This document shows positions 35,511 through 44,721 of a stretch of DNA of 64,000 nucleotides, piece by piece. Numbering within the stretch: position 1 is the first letter of the stretch; each line of letters opens with the position of its first letter. The DNA comes from Gammaproteobacteria bacterium. Its GTDB lineage: Bacteria > Pseudomonadota > Gammaproteobacteria > Steroidobacterales > Rariloculaceae. The stretch spans positions 61,558 through 125,557 of the forward strand of contig JAJEGN010000004.1 of NCBI GenBank assembly GCA_022819855.1, given 5' to 3'. Made by a program: the position numbers and the translations under genes. The notes under the pieces are model-generated. The model saw only the letters and a program-made list of their open reading frames with translations. It had not been told where the DNA came from and made no database searches.

Positions 35511-36251
35511 TTACAACAACGCGACCGCAGCTCGAACCCAATTCAGTTGAGGTAACAGGAACGCCGCCAGCAGCGTCAGTAGGAAGATCGCCGGGCAGCC
35601 GATGAGATACAGTGGATGAACGCGTTGCCTGGTGATGTAGTCATGAATCACGGGCGCGCTCAGAAAGCCCAGCAAAATCAGCAGCGACACTGCCGCCATG
35701 GGCAGGCCCGGCAGTTCGAAGCGAGCGATTCGGCCGACGGTCGCCGGAAGCAGGCACAGCATCAGCAGCAACATCAGTCGTCTGTGGATATGCCGATTAC
35801 GTCGATTCAGGTACCCGAGTGTCATCAACACGGCCATGGGCACGACCATCACGACATTGCCCCAGAAGATCCGGTTGGTCAGCGTGACAAAGGGCTCATC
35901 GAGTATGCCGGCGGCGTTTCTGTCACTGGCGGTTTGCAACATCAATACGACAATCTGCGCGACCAGAATGACGCCTAACACCATTCCGACTGTCCCGAGC
36001 GTTCGGTGCCTTGAAATCTTCGTACTTCTCACAAATCCCGTCTGAGCGATAAACAACGCCATCCAGAGCGTGGCGATGAAGCCGTGCATATGTTCCAGCG
36101 GCCTGGAGGGTCGCTGCTCCATTCCTTCCAGGTGCAGTCGCGGCAGGTCAAATGAAGCGCCCAGATAGAATGTTGGCGCAAAACCGACGAATACCGCGAT
36201 CGCTAGAGCCCAGGCCATGTAGAAGTAAAAGTTGTCCCGCTGGCGTGTCAC
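35511..36251 (-). CDS. Multi-pass membrane protein, hypothetical
   Basis: The protein is about 246 residues from GTG 36251, chosen for GAGGG seven bases upstream; a GTG at 36344 would add 31 polar residues. There are seven likely transmembrane segments beginning DNFYFYMAWALAIAVFVGF. HMHGFIATLWMALFIAQTG and NRRNRHIHRRLML contain several histidines on or near membrane edges, which could bind heme or metal. I know similar unnamed proteins but no function. It ends 14 bases from the truncated rhodanese on the opposite strand. Confidence 0.75.
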   Translation of the reverse strand: MTRQRDNFYFYMAWALAIAVFVGFAPTFYLGASFDLPRLHLEGMEQRPSRPLEHMHGFIATLWMALFIAQTGFVRSTKISRHRTLGTVGMVLGVILVAQIVVLMLQTASDRNAAGILDEPFVTLTNRIFWGNVVMVVPMAVLMTLGYLNRRNRHIHRRLMLLLMLCLLPATVGRIARFELPGLPMAAVSLLILLGFLSAPVIHDYITRQRVHPLYLIGCPAIFLLTLLAAFLLPQLNWVRAAVALL

Positions 36252-36413
36252 GACAAGGCCCTCATGCTCAGCCGGCTGACGGGAACCAGGCAAGTGCAGA
36301 TGGGAAGCGGTTTCGCAAACCCGATGCCAGAATCCGCGCGTCACCGGCGGGGCCGCGTCGTGAGTCCAATGGGCGCGTCGCAGGCGATGGATAATCCGGT
36401 CGGCGAGGCAGGG

Positions 36414-37355
36414 TCAATCTGAAACCCATGACCGTCGGTATTCCTGCGGAGAAGTGCCGACAATTCGATGAAAATGCTTGCGAAACACCGCGGGCGATCC
36501 GACCCCCACCTGAGTCGCGATCCGCTCAATGCTGTTGCGGGTGTTTGCGAGCAAGTGCTGTGCGCGTCGCATCCGCAGGCGCAGCAACCATTGAACGGGC
36601 GGATAGCCGACCTGTTCCAGAAAGCGCCGATTCAACGTGCGTTTGCTCAGCCTGGCGTTCTCCGCAATTTCCTCCAGGTCCAGCGAACGATGCAGGTTCT
36701 TCTCCATCCACTCCAGCACCGGCCCGAGTGACCGGCGATCGTGTGAAATCCGATCGTTTACGATGAATTGTGCCTGGCCGCCGCGGCGTTCCAATGACAT
36801 CACGGCCAGCCGGGCCGAGTGCGCCGCGATTGCGGCGCCGTAGTCACGCTTGATCATATGCAAACAGAGATCGAGCCCCGCGGCTGCCCCGGCCGACGTG
36901 AGTATCCGCCCGTTGTCAACGAATAGCACGTTGGGGTCGACCTGAATGTCAGGATGCCGCGTTTGCAATTCTTCCGCGACCAGCCAGTGAGTTGTTGCCC
37001 GCAGGCCGTCGAGCAATCCCGTAGCGGCCAGGACGAACGCCCCGGAACAGATCGATGCGATGCGTGCGCCTCTGGCAGCGGCCTCTGAAATCGCTTCCAG
37101 GAGGATCGCCGGCAGCGGGGAATCTACAGGGTGCACCCCCGGGATCATCACGGTATCCGCGAATGCCAGCTCATCCAGCTTCGATTCCAGTTCCATATTG
37201 AACCCGACAGTTCTGATCTTCGGCGCCGCAGCGCACAGCCGAACGTCGTATGCAGGTTCATCGGATGGCAGCCGGACGGATCCGAACAAATCAAGCGGTG
37301 CGGCGAAGTCGGATGGGACAACGCCGTCAAACACAACAACCGCGACCCTGTGCAT
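36414..37355 (-). CDS. GlxA-like transcriptional regulator (DJ-1/PfpI + AraC HTH)
   Basis: The 313-residue protein has an N-terminal class I amidotransferase-like domain (VAVVVFDGVVPSDFAAPLDLF, and the elbow cysteine in ASICSGAFVLAATGLLDG). The C-terminal AraC helix-turn-helix pair follows (LEEIAENARLSKRTLNRRF, RNSIERIATQVGVGSPAVFRKHF, TSPQEYRR). Such proteins regulate quaternary-amine or amino-acid genes in other bacteria. The flanking divergent exporter operon is a possible target. The AT-rich 37356-37447 stretch lies in the shared upstream region. Confidence 0.92.
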   Translation of the reverse strand: MHRVAVVVFDGVVPSDFAAPLDLFGSVRLPSDEPAYDVRLCAAAPKIRTVGFNMELESKLDELAFADTVMIPGVHPVDSPLPAILLEAISEAAARGARIASICSGAFVLAATGLLDGLRATTHWLVAEELQTRHPDIQVDPNVLFVDNGRILTSAGAAAGLDLCLHMIKRDYGAAIAAHSARLAVMSLERRGGQAQFIVNDRISHDRRSLGPVLEWMEKNLHRSLDLEEIAENARLSKRTLNRRFLEQVGYPPVQWLLRLRMRRAQHLLANTRNSIERIATQVGVGSPAVFRKHFHRIVGTSPQEYRRSWVSD

Positions 37356-37594
37356 GGCACGATATTAGCGTAAAGCAAATAAAATGCCAATCGAAAGGAG
37401 GTATGATAAGGAAACATGTTGCTAATATGGCAATAAATGATCGCTAATTGTCATTACTGCTACTCGTTCCATCCGCGTCCTTGTCGCATGCTGTCTGGCG
37501 AGCCTTGAGGAGATCGAAACCGGGTGGCAACGAGGAAGCAAAGCGGGTCTCGGAAGGTACCGCACCCTTCAGACGGGACGTAGCAGTCGAAGGC

Positions 37595-38848
37595 ATGGAC
37601 ATCCCCAAAAAGGTCAGTCGGCGGCGAGAGCACACTGTCAAGGCTGCAATCGGTGTGCTCGTGGCGGCAGCTTCCCTGCTTGCGTACAGCCGTGTCACGA
37701 GCCTCATATCGTCCGACGTGGTTGATAGCAGCGAGTTCGTTATCGAGTCCGTCGAACTCGGGAGCGTGAGCCGCGAAGTTCGCGCTACGGGAACGCTGGT
37801 CTCCTCTGATCTGAGGCTTATTGCCGCAACCGTCGACGGGACGGTGGATTCCATTTCGGTCGATGCCGGAGTCAATGTGGCCGCAGATGCCGTCATTCTG
37901 CAATTGAGTAATCCGACAATCGCTCGCGATGCAGACACGGCAAGAATCGACCTCCGTGTCATGGAGGCCCAGGCGGCGGCGCACGCAAAACAATTGATTG
38001 CAAATCAGCTTGCTCAGGAGGCGATCGTCGCAGAGTACGAAGCTCTCCATGAAAACGCGCTGTTTCGGGTTAACGCAAACTCCATACTGGCTGAGGACAA
38101 CATCGTTTCGGAACTTGATGTGATCGAAGCGGAACTTCGCGAGAGGCAGTATCGAACGCAGCTCGCGCTGGAGCGGCAAAGGCTGGAACACCTGATTGAT
38201 CTGAACGAATCGGAAAACACTGCACGCCAGGCGGAAATTGATCGCGCTGTTCGCCAGTTGGCGCTCGGTGAAGAACTCCTGGACGATCTCACGATACGTG
38301 CCGGCATCAACGGTGCGCTCCAGGAGGTTGCGGTGGAAGCGGGCGAGCAGGTCAGCGTCGGCGCCTTTCTGGCTTCTGTCGCAAGTGTCGACAATCTCAA
38401 GGCGGAACTCCGAGTGCAGGAAAGCCAGGTGTACGACGTCAGGCTCGGGCAGGACGTCATCGTTACCGCCGGTGGGGACAAGGCTCGCGGCCGCATCACG
38501 AGAATCGAGCCGTCGGTTCGCGATGGCGTCGTGATCGTCGATGTCGGCTTTGAGCACGAATCGCTTCCGGGCGCGCGGCCCGATCTGCGTGTCGAGGGTG
38601 TGATTCAGACAGGTTCCGTCACGGATGTAATCACCATTCCGCGCCCGGTATTTTCTCGTGAGAATTCGGAGTCGGAGCTGTTTGTTCTGGACGAAACCGG
38701 ATCGCGTGCCGTTCGCACTCAGGTCCGTCTCGGAGTTGGCTCCGTGTCGACGATCGAAGTTGTGAGCGGATTGACCATTGGGGACCAGGTCATCGTTTCG
38801 GATACCAGCGGATTTCAGGACCGGGAAATCATAGAGCTTGGCGATTGA
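37595..38848 (+). CDS. Periplasmic adaptor (membrane fusion) protein, MacA/HlyD type
   Basis: The protein is about 417 residues from ATG 37595. An N-terminal anchor (about 20-36, AAIGVLVAAASLLAYSR) is followed by a lipoyl half-motif ATVDGTVDSISVDAGVNV, a long helical hairpin (QLIANQLAQEAIVAEYEALHEN ... LALERQRLEHLIDL), the second lipoyl half INGALQEVAVEAGEQV, and beta-barrel domains. It links an inner-membrane ABC exporter to an outer-membrane channel. It is first in a three-gene operon with the permease and ATPase. GC content and codon use are lower than the surrounding core genes. Confidence 0.88.
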   Translation: MDIPKKVSRRREHTVKAAIGVLVAAASLLAYSRVTSLISSDVVDSSEFVIESVELGSVSREVRATGTLVSSDLRLIAATVDGTVDSISVDAGVNVAADAVILQLSNPTIARDADTARIDLRVMEAQAAAHAKQLIANQLAQEAIVAEYEALHENALFRVNANSILAEDNIVSELDVIEAELRERQYRTQLALERQRLEHLIDLNESENTARQAEIDRAVRQLALGEELLDDLTIRAGINGALQEVAVEAGEQVSVGAFLASVASVDNLKAELRVQESQVYDVRLGQDVIVTAGGDKARGRITRIEPSVRDGVVIVDVGFEHESLPGARPDLRVEGVIQTGSVTDVITIPRPVFSRENSESELFVLDETGSRAVRTQVRLGVGSVSTIEVVSGLTIGDQVIVSDTSGFQDREIIELGD

Positions 38849-38864
38849 CAGGTGAGGAGATTGC

Positions 38865-41297
38865 GTGAACGACATTATCGAGAACATTGCATTTGCCTGG
38901 CGTCGAGCGGTAAAGAACCCGGCGATCTCGGCGCTGATTGTCTTGACGTTTGCGATTGGCCTCGGCGCGAACAGTGCGATGTTCAGCATGGCCTACAACA
39001 TCCTGCTCTCGCCGTTGCCGTACGCCGACAGCGATCGCCTCGTTCGCCTCGAGCAGCACGAACCGAATGCCGGAAGACAGAACTTTCCCTCATCGGTGCA
39101 GAGTTATTTCGATTTTCGGGAGCAGAACGAAAGCTTCGAGCATGTTCTCGAATATCACGCGATGCAGTTTACGCTGCTGGGCCACGGCCTGCCGATTCGC
39201 GTGCAGACGGGCGTCACGAGCTGGAACTACTTCGACGTGCTCGGAATTCAACCGCTGCATGGCCGCCTTTTTGTAGCAGGAGAAGACGATATCGGGGCGG
39301 AACCGCTCATTCTGCTGTCCCATCGCTTCTGGACGAGTCAGTTCGACTCGGATCCGGATGTCGTCGGCTCGAGTCTGGAAATGAACAACGCAATTCACAG
39401 GGTCATCGGAGTTCTGCCGCCTGTCCCCGCGTTTCCGGATGACAACGATATCTGGATCACGTCCGCGAGCTGTCCGTTCCGATCCAGTCCACCCGTCATC
39501 GACAATCGCAATGTGCCGATGATTGCATCGATTTTCGCGAAACTGCGCGACGACGTCAGCATCGAGAATGGAGCGAGCGACGTAAACGGAATCGCTCAGC
39601 GCTTGCTGACCGCCTATCCGGATTCCTACTCGGCAGCGCGTGGCTACTCGGCAGACCTGACCGCCTTGAAGGAAGTGATGACGGGAGATTCGAGCCGTGT
39701 GTTTTATCTTCTGATTGCGGTCTCCGCTCTCGTGTTGCTGATCGCCTGTGCGAACATCGCAAACCTGAATCTCGCACGGCTTGCTTCCCGTCACCAGGAA
39801 CTGGCCGTGCGAGAGGCGGTTGGCGCCAAGCCTTCAGCCATTTCACGACAGTTGCTGATCGAGAGCGTGCTGTATGCGATGGTCGGGGGCACACTGGGAC
39901 TGATCGTCGCTTATTTCAGTCTGGGTGTCTTGTCAGAATTTGCGGCCGGATACACTTCGTTGGCCAGCGAGATCCGGATGGACTCGGGAACGCTCCTCTT
40001 TTCGGCCGTGCTGGCCGTAGTCACGGGCATCGTAAGCGGTTCGGCGGCCGCTTTTCAGCGGCGCAATATCAGCAGAGCCCTGAAGGAAGGCGGGGACAAG
40101 GTCACGACTACAGCATCCGGAAAACTGCAACGCAGTGCTTTGCTTGCAGTGCAGCTCGCCCTGTCCTTCGTGATCCTGACTGTCACGGCGCTGATCGTCC
40201 TCAGCATGTACAGACTGACGTCGACGGATCCCGGTTACGACCCTGAGAACGTTCTCAATGTAAGTCTCGATCTCAATTTTACGAACTACTCGAGTCCACA
40301 GGAGATTCGTGATTTCGGTCAACGCCTGCTGCGCGAAACGAGTCAGATCGCTGGCGTGGAGAGCGTCGGCGTATCTGCTGTTGCTCCCGGACAAGGCGGA
40401 GTGCTTGGTGTCGTTGCATTCGAGATCGAGGGCAGGGTCAGTGCCGACGATGACGTGCGGCCAAGCGCCACGAACTCGACGGTTTCAAGCGGGTATTTTC
40501 GAACGCTGGGTATTCCACTCGTGAAAGGCGAGACGTTTGCCGAAAGCGATGACGAGAACGCCATACCTGTTGCCGTCATCAATCAGCGTTTCGAGGAGAC
40601 GTATTTTCCAGGCGGGAACGCCATAGGCAACAGAATTTCCACCGACCAGGGCGAGTCCTGGGTCGAGATCATCGGCGTGGTCGGCGATGTGAGGTTCGGC
40701 AGCCCCGATGTAACTCAGGGGCCTGCATTTTACGAGCATTTTCCGCAACGTCCCGGCACATCGATGGAATTCGTCCTGCGTAGCGCGGGAGATCTCGCAG
40801 AACTCGGCTCAATCGTTGCTGAGACAATCTATTCGATCGATTCTCAGCAAGCCGTGGATGAGATCGCAACGATGAATCAGATCAGATCACAATGGCTCGA
40901 GGCGCCACGTCTTGTAGCGATACTGATGGGTTTGTTCGGCGTCCTCTCGCTGCTCGTTACGGTATCAGGCGTCGTCGGGGTTGTTTCGTACAACGTAAGC
41001 CAGCGAATACGCGAAATCGGTGTTCACATCGCTGTCGGTGCGAATCCGGCGAAAATTCGCGGAATCTTCGTCCGACAGACTGTTCGGCTTCTTGTGGCGG
41101 GTCTCGCCATTGGCGCCCTTGCGATGGCATTTGTTGCGCCCGGGCTGAGTGAGTTTCTCTTCGAGACGAGCGTGGCGGAGATCGACGTATATCTGTTTAC
41201 GGCATTTCTGCTGGCCGTGGTCGCATGGCTTGCAACGACCGTACCGGCGAGAAAAGCCAGTGGCCTCAATCCGGCGGCGGCGTTGAGGAACGAATAA
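38865..41297 (+). CDS. ABC exporter permease with duplicated MacB/FtsX modules (ADOP-like)
   Basis: The 810-residue permease contains two MacB-periplasmic-core plus FtsX units. The first transmembrane helix is NPAISALIVLTFAIGLGANSAM, a FtsX triplet lies at about 275-395 (LLIAVSALVLLIACANIANLNLARLASR with REAVGAKPSAI), then a second core, and a final triplet at about 680-800 (RIREIGVHIAVGANPAKI, ending PARKASGLNPAAALRNE). This duplicated design is known as ADOP. Many ADOP genes lack partners, but here an adaptor and ATPase flank it. GTG start 38865 with GAGGAG upstream. The exported substrate is unknown. Confidence 0.88.
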   Translation: MNDIIENIAFAWRRAVKNPAISALIVLTFAIGLGANSAMFSMAYNILLSPLPYADSDRLVRLEQHEPNAGRQNFPSSVQSYFDFREQNESFEHVLEYHAMQFTLLGHGLPIRVQTGVTSWNYFDVLGIQPLHGRLFVAGEDDIGAEPLILLSHRFWTSQFDSDPDVVGSSLEMNNAIHRVIGVLPPVPAFPDDNDIWITSASCPFRSSPPVIDNRNVPMIASIFAKLRDDVSIENGASDVNGIAQRLLTAYPDSYSAARGYSADLTALKEVMTGDSSRVFYLLIAVSALVLLIACANIANLNLARLASRHQELAVREAVGAKPSAISRQLLIESVLYAMVGGTLGLIVAYFSLGVLSEFAAGYTSLASEIRMDSGTLLFSAVLAVVTGIVSGSAAAFQRRNISRALKEGGDKVTTTASGKLQRSALLAVQLALSFVILTVTALIVLSMYRLTSTDPGYDPENVLNVSLDLNFTNYSSPQEIRDFGQRLLRETSQIAGVESVGVSAVAPGQGGVLGVVAFEIEGRVSADDDVRPSATNSTVSSGYFRTLGIPLVKGETFAESDDENAIPVAVINQRFEETYFPGGNAIGNRISTDQGESWVEIIGVVGDVRFGSPDVTQGPAFYEHFPQRPGTSMEFVLRSAGDLAELGSIVAETIYSIDSQQAVDEIATMNQIRSQWLEAPRLVAILMGLFGVLSLLVTVSGVVGVVSYNVSQRIREIGVHIAVGANPAKIRGIFVRQTVRLLVAGLAIGALAMAFVAPGLSEFLFETSVAEIDVYLFTAFLLAVVAWLATTVPARKASGLNPAAALRNE

Positions 41298-41316
41298 GGG
41301 ACAAGGAAGAAGATAC

Positions 41317-42000
41317 ATGAATTCAGGTGCTGCGGAAATCGTTCGGCTTACTGGTATTACCCGGGTGTACGAAACCTACGATACGGAAACGCGAGCCGTT
41401 CAGGACATTGACCTTGCGATCCACGAGGGGGAGTACATCTGCATTACCGGGCCATCCGGCTGCGGGAAATCGACATTGCTGTCGATTATCGGTCTGCTCG
41501 ATACGGCAACGAGCGGCCAGTATCTGCTCAAGGATCACCGGGTCGATGAATTCGATTCATATCAAAGAGCGGAGCTGCGCAACCGTGAAATCGGCTTCAT
41601 ATTCCAGGCCTTCAATCTGATCGGCGACCTGCAGGTCGTCGAAAATGTCGAGCTGCCCCTGCTCTATAAAGGGATCTCGAAGCAGGAGCGCCGCGAGATC
41701 GCGATGGACAAACTGGAGAAGGTTCAGCTCACGGCCCGTGCAAAGCACTATCCATCGCAGCTCTCCGGCGGCCAGCAGCAGCGCGTTGCAGTTGCCCGAG
41801 GTATCGCAGCCGAGCCCTCGTTGTTGCTGGCTGATGAGCCGACCGGGAATCTCGACAGCAGGAACGGTGAGGCCATTATGGACCTTCTGGATGAGCTGCA
41901 CGATGAGGGAAAAACCATTTGCATGGTTACTCACGATGCACGCTTTCTGGACAGAATGACACGGCGCATAGACCTGGTTGATGGAAAGATTGCGCCATGA
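41317..42000 (+). CDS. ABC transporter ATPase, MacB/LolD type
   Basis: The 227-residue ATPase has Walker [11 protein letters not shown]-loop [10 protein letters not shown], signature [14 protein letters not shown], Walker [14 protein letters not shown] and the switch histidine in MVTHDARF. It powers the permease just upstream. The start ATG 41317 has AAGGAAG upstream. It completes the adaptor-permease-ATPase operon. No outer-membrane TolC partner is present nearby. Confidence 0.95.
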   Translation: MNSGAAEIVRLTGITRVYETYDTETRAVQDIDLAIHEGEYICITGPSGCGKSTLLSIIGLLDTATSGQYLLKDHRVDEFDSYQRAELRNREIGFIFQAFNLIGDLQVVENVELPLLYKGISKQERREIAMDKLEKVQLTARAKHYPSQLSGGQQQRVAVARGIAAEPSLLLADEPTGNLDSRNGEAIMDLLDELHDEGKTICMVTHDARFLDRMTRRIDLVDGKIAP

Positions 42001-42167
42001 CTCGCACGTCTTTCGAGATGTCCGGCACATGCCAGCCAGTGAGTCGGGGCGGAATCATCTCAGCTGCAGACCCATGACCCGCCCCGATTGGGAATTCCGG
42101 CTGTCGTGGGCGTCATAGGACCGAGTCTCGGCCTTGCATACACGGTCTACGCGGCAGAGTTGTCAGA

Positions 42168-42587
42168 TTGGCCTATCTTCTCATCAAGTGCACACACCTC
42201 GCCGCAGTTGTCGTTTGGATGGGTGTGATGATTTTTATCCCCGCCGTGATGGCGTCGCTCCGATCTCTGCAGGATGAAGCGCGCCTTGGCGCTGCTCGCC
42301 GCGTGCGAACGTGGTATCTCGGCGTGGGAAGCGTTGCCATGATGGGTACATGGATCTTCGGCATCACGTTGATGATGATGGGTGGCTGGATGTTTTCGGG
42401 GTGGATGGTCGCCAAAATCGCTGTCGTCCTTGCGCTGTCCGCTCTGCACGGTTTTGTCTCTGGCCAGTTCCGGCAATTGGCGACGGATTCATCGTTCGAG
42501 CTCGGGGGCTGGCCCACTGCCGTCACAATCTGTGAATTTCTCGCTCTCCTGCTCGTACTCACGCTCGCGGTCCTGAAACCATTCTGA
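42168..42587 (+). CDS. CopD/HemJ-like four-helix membrane protein
   Basis: The 139-residue protein starts at TTG 42168; no good ribosome site is seen. Four hydrophobic segments (about 4-26, 51-75, 80-98, 115-137) and the N-terminal KCTHLAAVVVWMGVMIFIPAV resemble HemJ and CopD-type proteins, whose first-helix histidine binds heme or copper. The second helix MMGTWIFGITLMM and KIAVVLALSALHGFVSGQFR continue the pattern. The identity is approximate and its role is unknown. Confidence 0.65.
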   Translation: MAYLLIKCTHLAAVVVWMGVMIFIPAVMASLRSLQDEARLGAARRVRTWYLGVGSVAMMGTWIFGITLMMMGGWMFSGWMVAKIAVVLALSALHGFVSGQFRQLATDSSFELGGWPTAVTICEFLALLLVLTLAVLKPF

Positions 42588-42896
42588 AATTGCCTGCAAT
42601 GAACGCGAGACCCGTTGTGATTTGGGCGGCACCGGTGCAAACGGGTCAACGCCGCCAGGTGCTGCACTATCCGCAGTGACGAAGCGGCCTGCGCAGCGCC
42701 ATGGGGTCCGGCCTTGCGGTTCGGCAAGGTGCTTCGATCCCGAAGCGGAGCGGTCTGTTCTTCGTCTTTCGAGAGCTTGTGGAGCGAATTCGGGCGCGGA
42801 AAGCAATCGGCTTTTCGGGCCTCAACCTTCTGTTTTTGTTATAAATCAGGGTGTTGTCGGCCCATGGCGGGCCGGGTCGCCTGGAAGGGGAAAGTC
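42588..42896. other. Intergenic region downstream of tRNA-Leu
   Basis: Competing frames here have no recognisable protein; one minus-strand frame simply reads through the tRNA. The short palindrome GGCCCATGGCGGGCC (42859-42873) lies about 25 bases past the tRNA 3' end without a T run. Nothing else is supported. Confidence 0.5.
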
Positions 42897-42983
42897 TGGT
42901 GCCGGGAGAGAGACTTGAACTCTCACTCTGTTGCCAGAACCGGATTTTGAGTCCGGCGCGTCTACCAATTCCGCCACCCCGGC
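42897..42983 (-). tRNA. tRNA-Leu (anticodon CAA)
   Basis: Read on the minus strand it starts GCCGGGGTGGCGGAATTGG and ends TCCCGGCACCA with an encoded CCA tail. The acceptor stem (GCCGGGG/TCCCGGC), anticodon stem CCGGA/TCCGG with loop CTCAAAA (anticodon CAA), a class II long variable arm and the GTTCAAGTC T-loop are all visible. The 87-base length suits tRNA-Leu. Upstream on the minus strand is an AT-rich stretch that should hold the promoter, but no clear consensus was fixed. Confidence 0.96.
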
Positions 42984-43159
42984 CCGAGTGGGTTGCGTAG
43001 CTTACCATTACTCGGAAATCGTTAAATTTTGTCCATTATGGACACCAGCGACAGCCGTTATGCGATCCTTTTGTCGCTGTCACACCCAGGACTTGAAGGG
43101 CAAGGGATCTTGAGCGCCGCATCCGCGTTGCGGCCGACCTAACCGCAGGAACCGACATC

Positions 43160-44020
43160 ATGACAAGACATTCGATTTTGTCCCTGATTGCCGCGACGGC
43201 CGTTGCCATGACCGCAGCGCCCCTTGGTGCGCAAGACGCTGTCGAGGAAGAGGAACTCGAGGCTGCCCGCGCGGAACTCGAGGAAGCTCGCGAGGCGCTG
43301 GAGGAGGCTGCGCGCGAGGTCGCGCGCCTCTCCGCTCAGGTGGGCGGCGCGGCAGCCAGAAGCATCAGAATAGTCACCAATCCGGCGGTGCTCGGCGTCA
43401 ACGTCACCGACGACGAGGAGGGCGCCCGGGTCATCGCCGTGACCCCGGACAGCCCGGCGGACGAGAGCGGGGTGGCGGCCGGGGACATCATCGTGGCGCT
43501 CGACGGCGCCGAACTCGATGGCGACTCGCCGGCCCACCTGCTGGTCGCCGAGGCGATGCGGGATGTCGACCCGGGTGAACCGGTCCTGCTCACGATCGTC
43601 CGCGACGGCGGCGAAGAAGAGATCGAGGTCGTTGCAGGATCTTCCCGAGCCATCGCGATCGGCAGCGCGTTTGCAGACCGGGATTTCGTCCCGGGAAATC
43701 TGCGCCGGATGCGCGACGATATCGGTGACCGCTTCCGTTCGTTCCGCGGTCGCCGGATCGACATGGAGCTGGTCGAGCTGACGCCCGAACTCGGCGCCTA
43801 TTTCGGGACCGAAACCGGCCTCCTCGTGATCCGCGCGCCTTCCGATGAACCGCTTGAGGCGCTCATGGACGGCGACGTGATCCTCGGGATCGGCGGCAGA
43901 ACGCCGAACGACACCGGGCACGCGAGGCGCATACTGGCGAGCTTCGAAAGCGGCGAAACCCTGGAACTCGAGATCATGCGCAACCAGCGCCGTGAGACTC
44001 TGGAGGTGGAGTTCCCCTAG
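43160..44020 (+). CDS. Periplasmic protein with coiled coil and two PDZ domains
   Basis: The 286-residue protein has a signal peptide cut near LGAQD (25) and a strongly acidic coiled coil of EEAREALEEA-type repeats (about 28-60). A PDZ domain follows (about 76-155: LGVNVTDDEEGARVIAV, SPADESGVAAGDIIVALDG) and a second, more diverged one (about 205-286: GAYFGTETGLLVIRA, ALMDGDVILGIGG, RRETLEVEF). There is no protease domain, so it is not DegP. It may be a scaffold or protease adaptor in the periplasm. It stands alone between the divergent tRNA and a lipoprotein gene. Confidence 0.85.
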   Translation: MTRHSILSLIAATAVAMTAAPLGAQDAVEEEELEAARAELEEAREALEEAAREVARLSAQVGGAAARSIRIVTNPAVLGVNVTDDEEGARVIAVTPDSPADESGVAAGDIIVALDGAELDGDSPAHLLVAEAMRDVDPGEPVLLTIVRDGGEEEIEVVAGSSRAIAIGSAFADRDFVPGNLRRMRDDIGDRFRSFRGRRIDMELVELTPELGAYFGTETGLLVIRAPSDEPLEALMDGDVILGIGGRTPNDTGHARRILASFESGETLELEIMRNQRRETLEVEFP

Positions 44021-44245
44021 GCGCCCGGCGCAAGCTGCACATCCCGGCGTCCGCTCCGATCGAAGTCGTTCCCCTGGGCTCCTGGCACGGCGGTTCGCCC
44101 AGGCGCCCGGTCCGGGTTCGCGGCTGCGTGAAGGGAATCTGGACGAGTGATGGAAGAATCTCGACAGGAGCAAGACCATCCCGTTTAGAATAGGCGCTTC
44201 GAATTGAATGCGCGTCAGGCGCGTTGTCTCGGGGGAAGGGGACTC

Positions 44246-44611
44246 ATGAACGTGATGAGAATCGTGGCGCTGGCGGGCCTTTGGCTTATCGTTTCCGCTT
44301 GCGCGGGGACCGGCTCGACCGGCGGGCTGGCGGCCGCGCCGGGTTCATCCGCAGCAGCGGCTCCAGGCGGAGATGCACAGGCGCCAGCGGAAGTCGCGCA
44401 GGTTCGCGAAGTTGCAGTAACGGCTGCGGCGACAGAGTCTCCCGACGACGTGATCTGCCGCCGCGAAGTGAGAACGGGCTCGCACTTTGCGACCAGAGTC
44501 TGCCGGACGCGGGCTGAGATCGAAGCGACCCAGCGGGAGACGCAGGAGTTCATGAGAGAGCGGCAGCGCATTGCCGGTGGCGCGGGAGCGGGCGAGGCGG
44601 CCACTCCGTAG
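44246..44611 (+). CDS. Small lipoprotein, hypothetical
   Basis: The protein is about 121 residues from ATG 44246, which follows a GGGGGAAGGGG ribosome site. The lipobox is IVSAC (lipid-modified cysteine at about residue 19). An Ala/Gly/Ser-rich linker leads to a conserved-looking tail DDVICRREVRTGSHFATRVCRTRAEI with two cysteines, then a charged helix. The C-terminal pattern ICRRE...TGS...RVCRT recurs, as remembered, in many short proteobacterial proteins of unknown role. It lies upstream of queA by 110 bases. Confidence 0.75.
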   Translation: MNVMRIVALAGLWLIVSACAGTGSTGGLAAAPGSSAAAAPGGDAQAPAEVAQVREVAVTAAATESPDDVICRREVRTGSHFATRVCRTRAEIEATQRETQEFMRERQRIAGGAGAGEAATP

Positions 44612-44721
44612 AACCGGGCCCGCCGCGCCGGCGCGTCAGGTTCCAATCGCCGAGCTTGCCCGAAGTCCGATCCGCCCTGTCTCTCGCGCCGGACTGCGCC
44701 TGACCTTAGAATCGCGCGACG

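Noticed and set aside
42897..42983. tRNA-Leu as an integration site for a genomic island
   Set aside because: No repeated tRNA 3' end or integrase is nearby; the only tyrosine recombinase is the core xerD at 24.4 kb.
42667..43008. Minus-strand frame beginning MVSYATHSGRGGGIGRRAGLK
   Set aside because: It is a translation through tRNA-Leu and its flank, a common annotation artefact.
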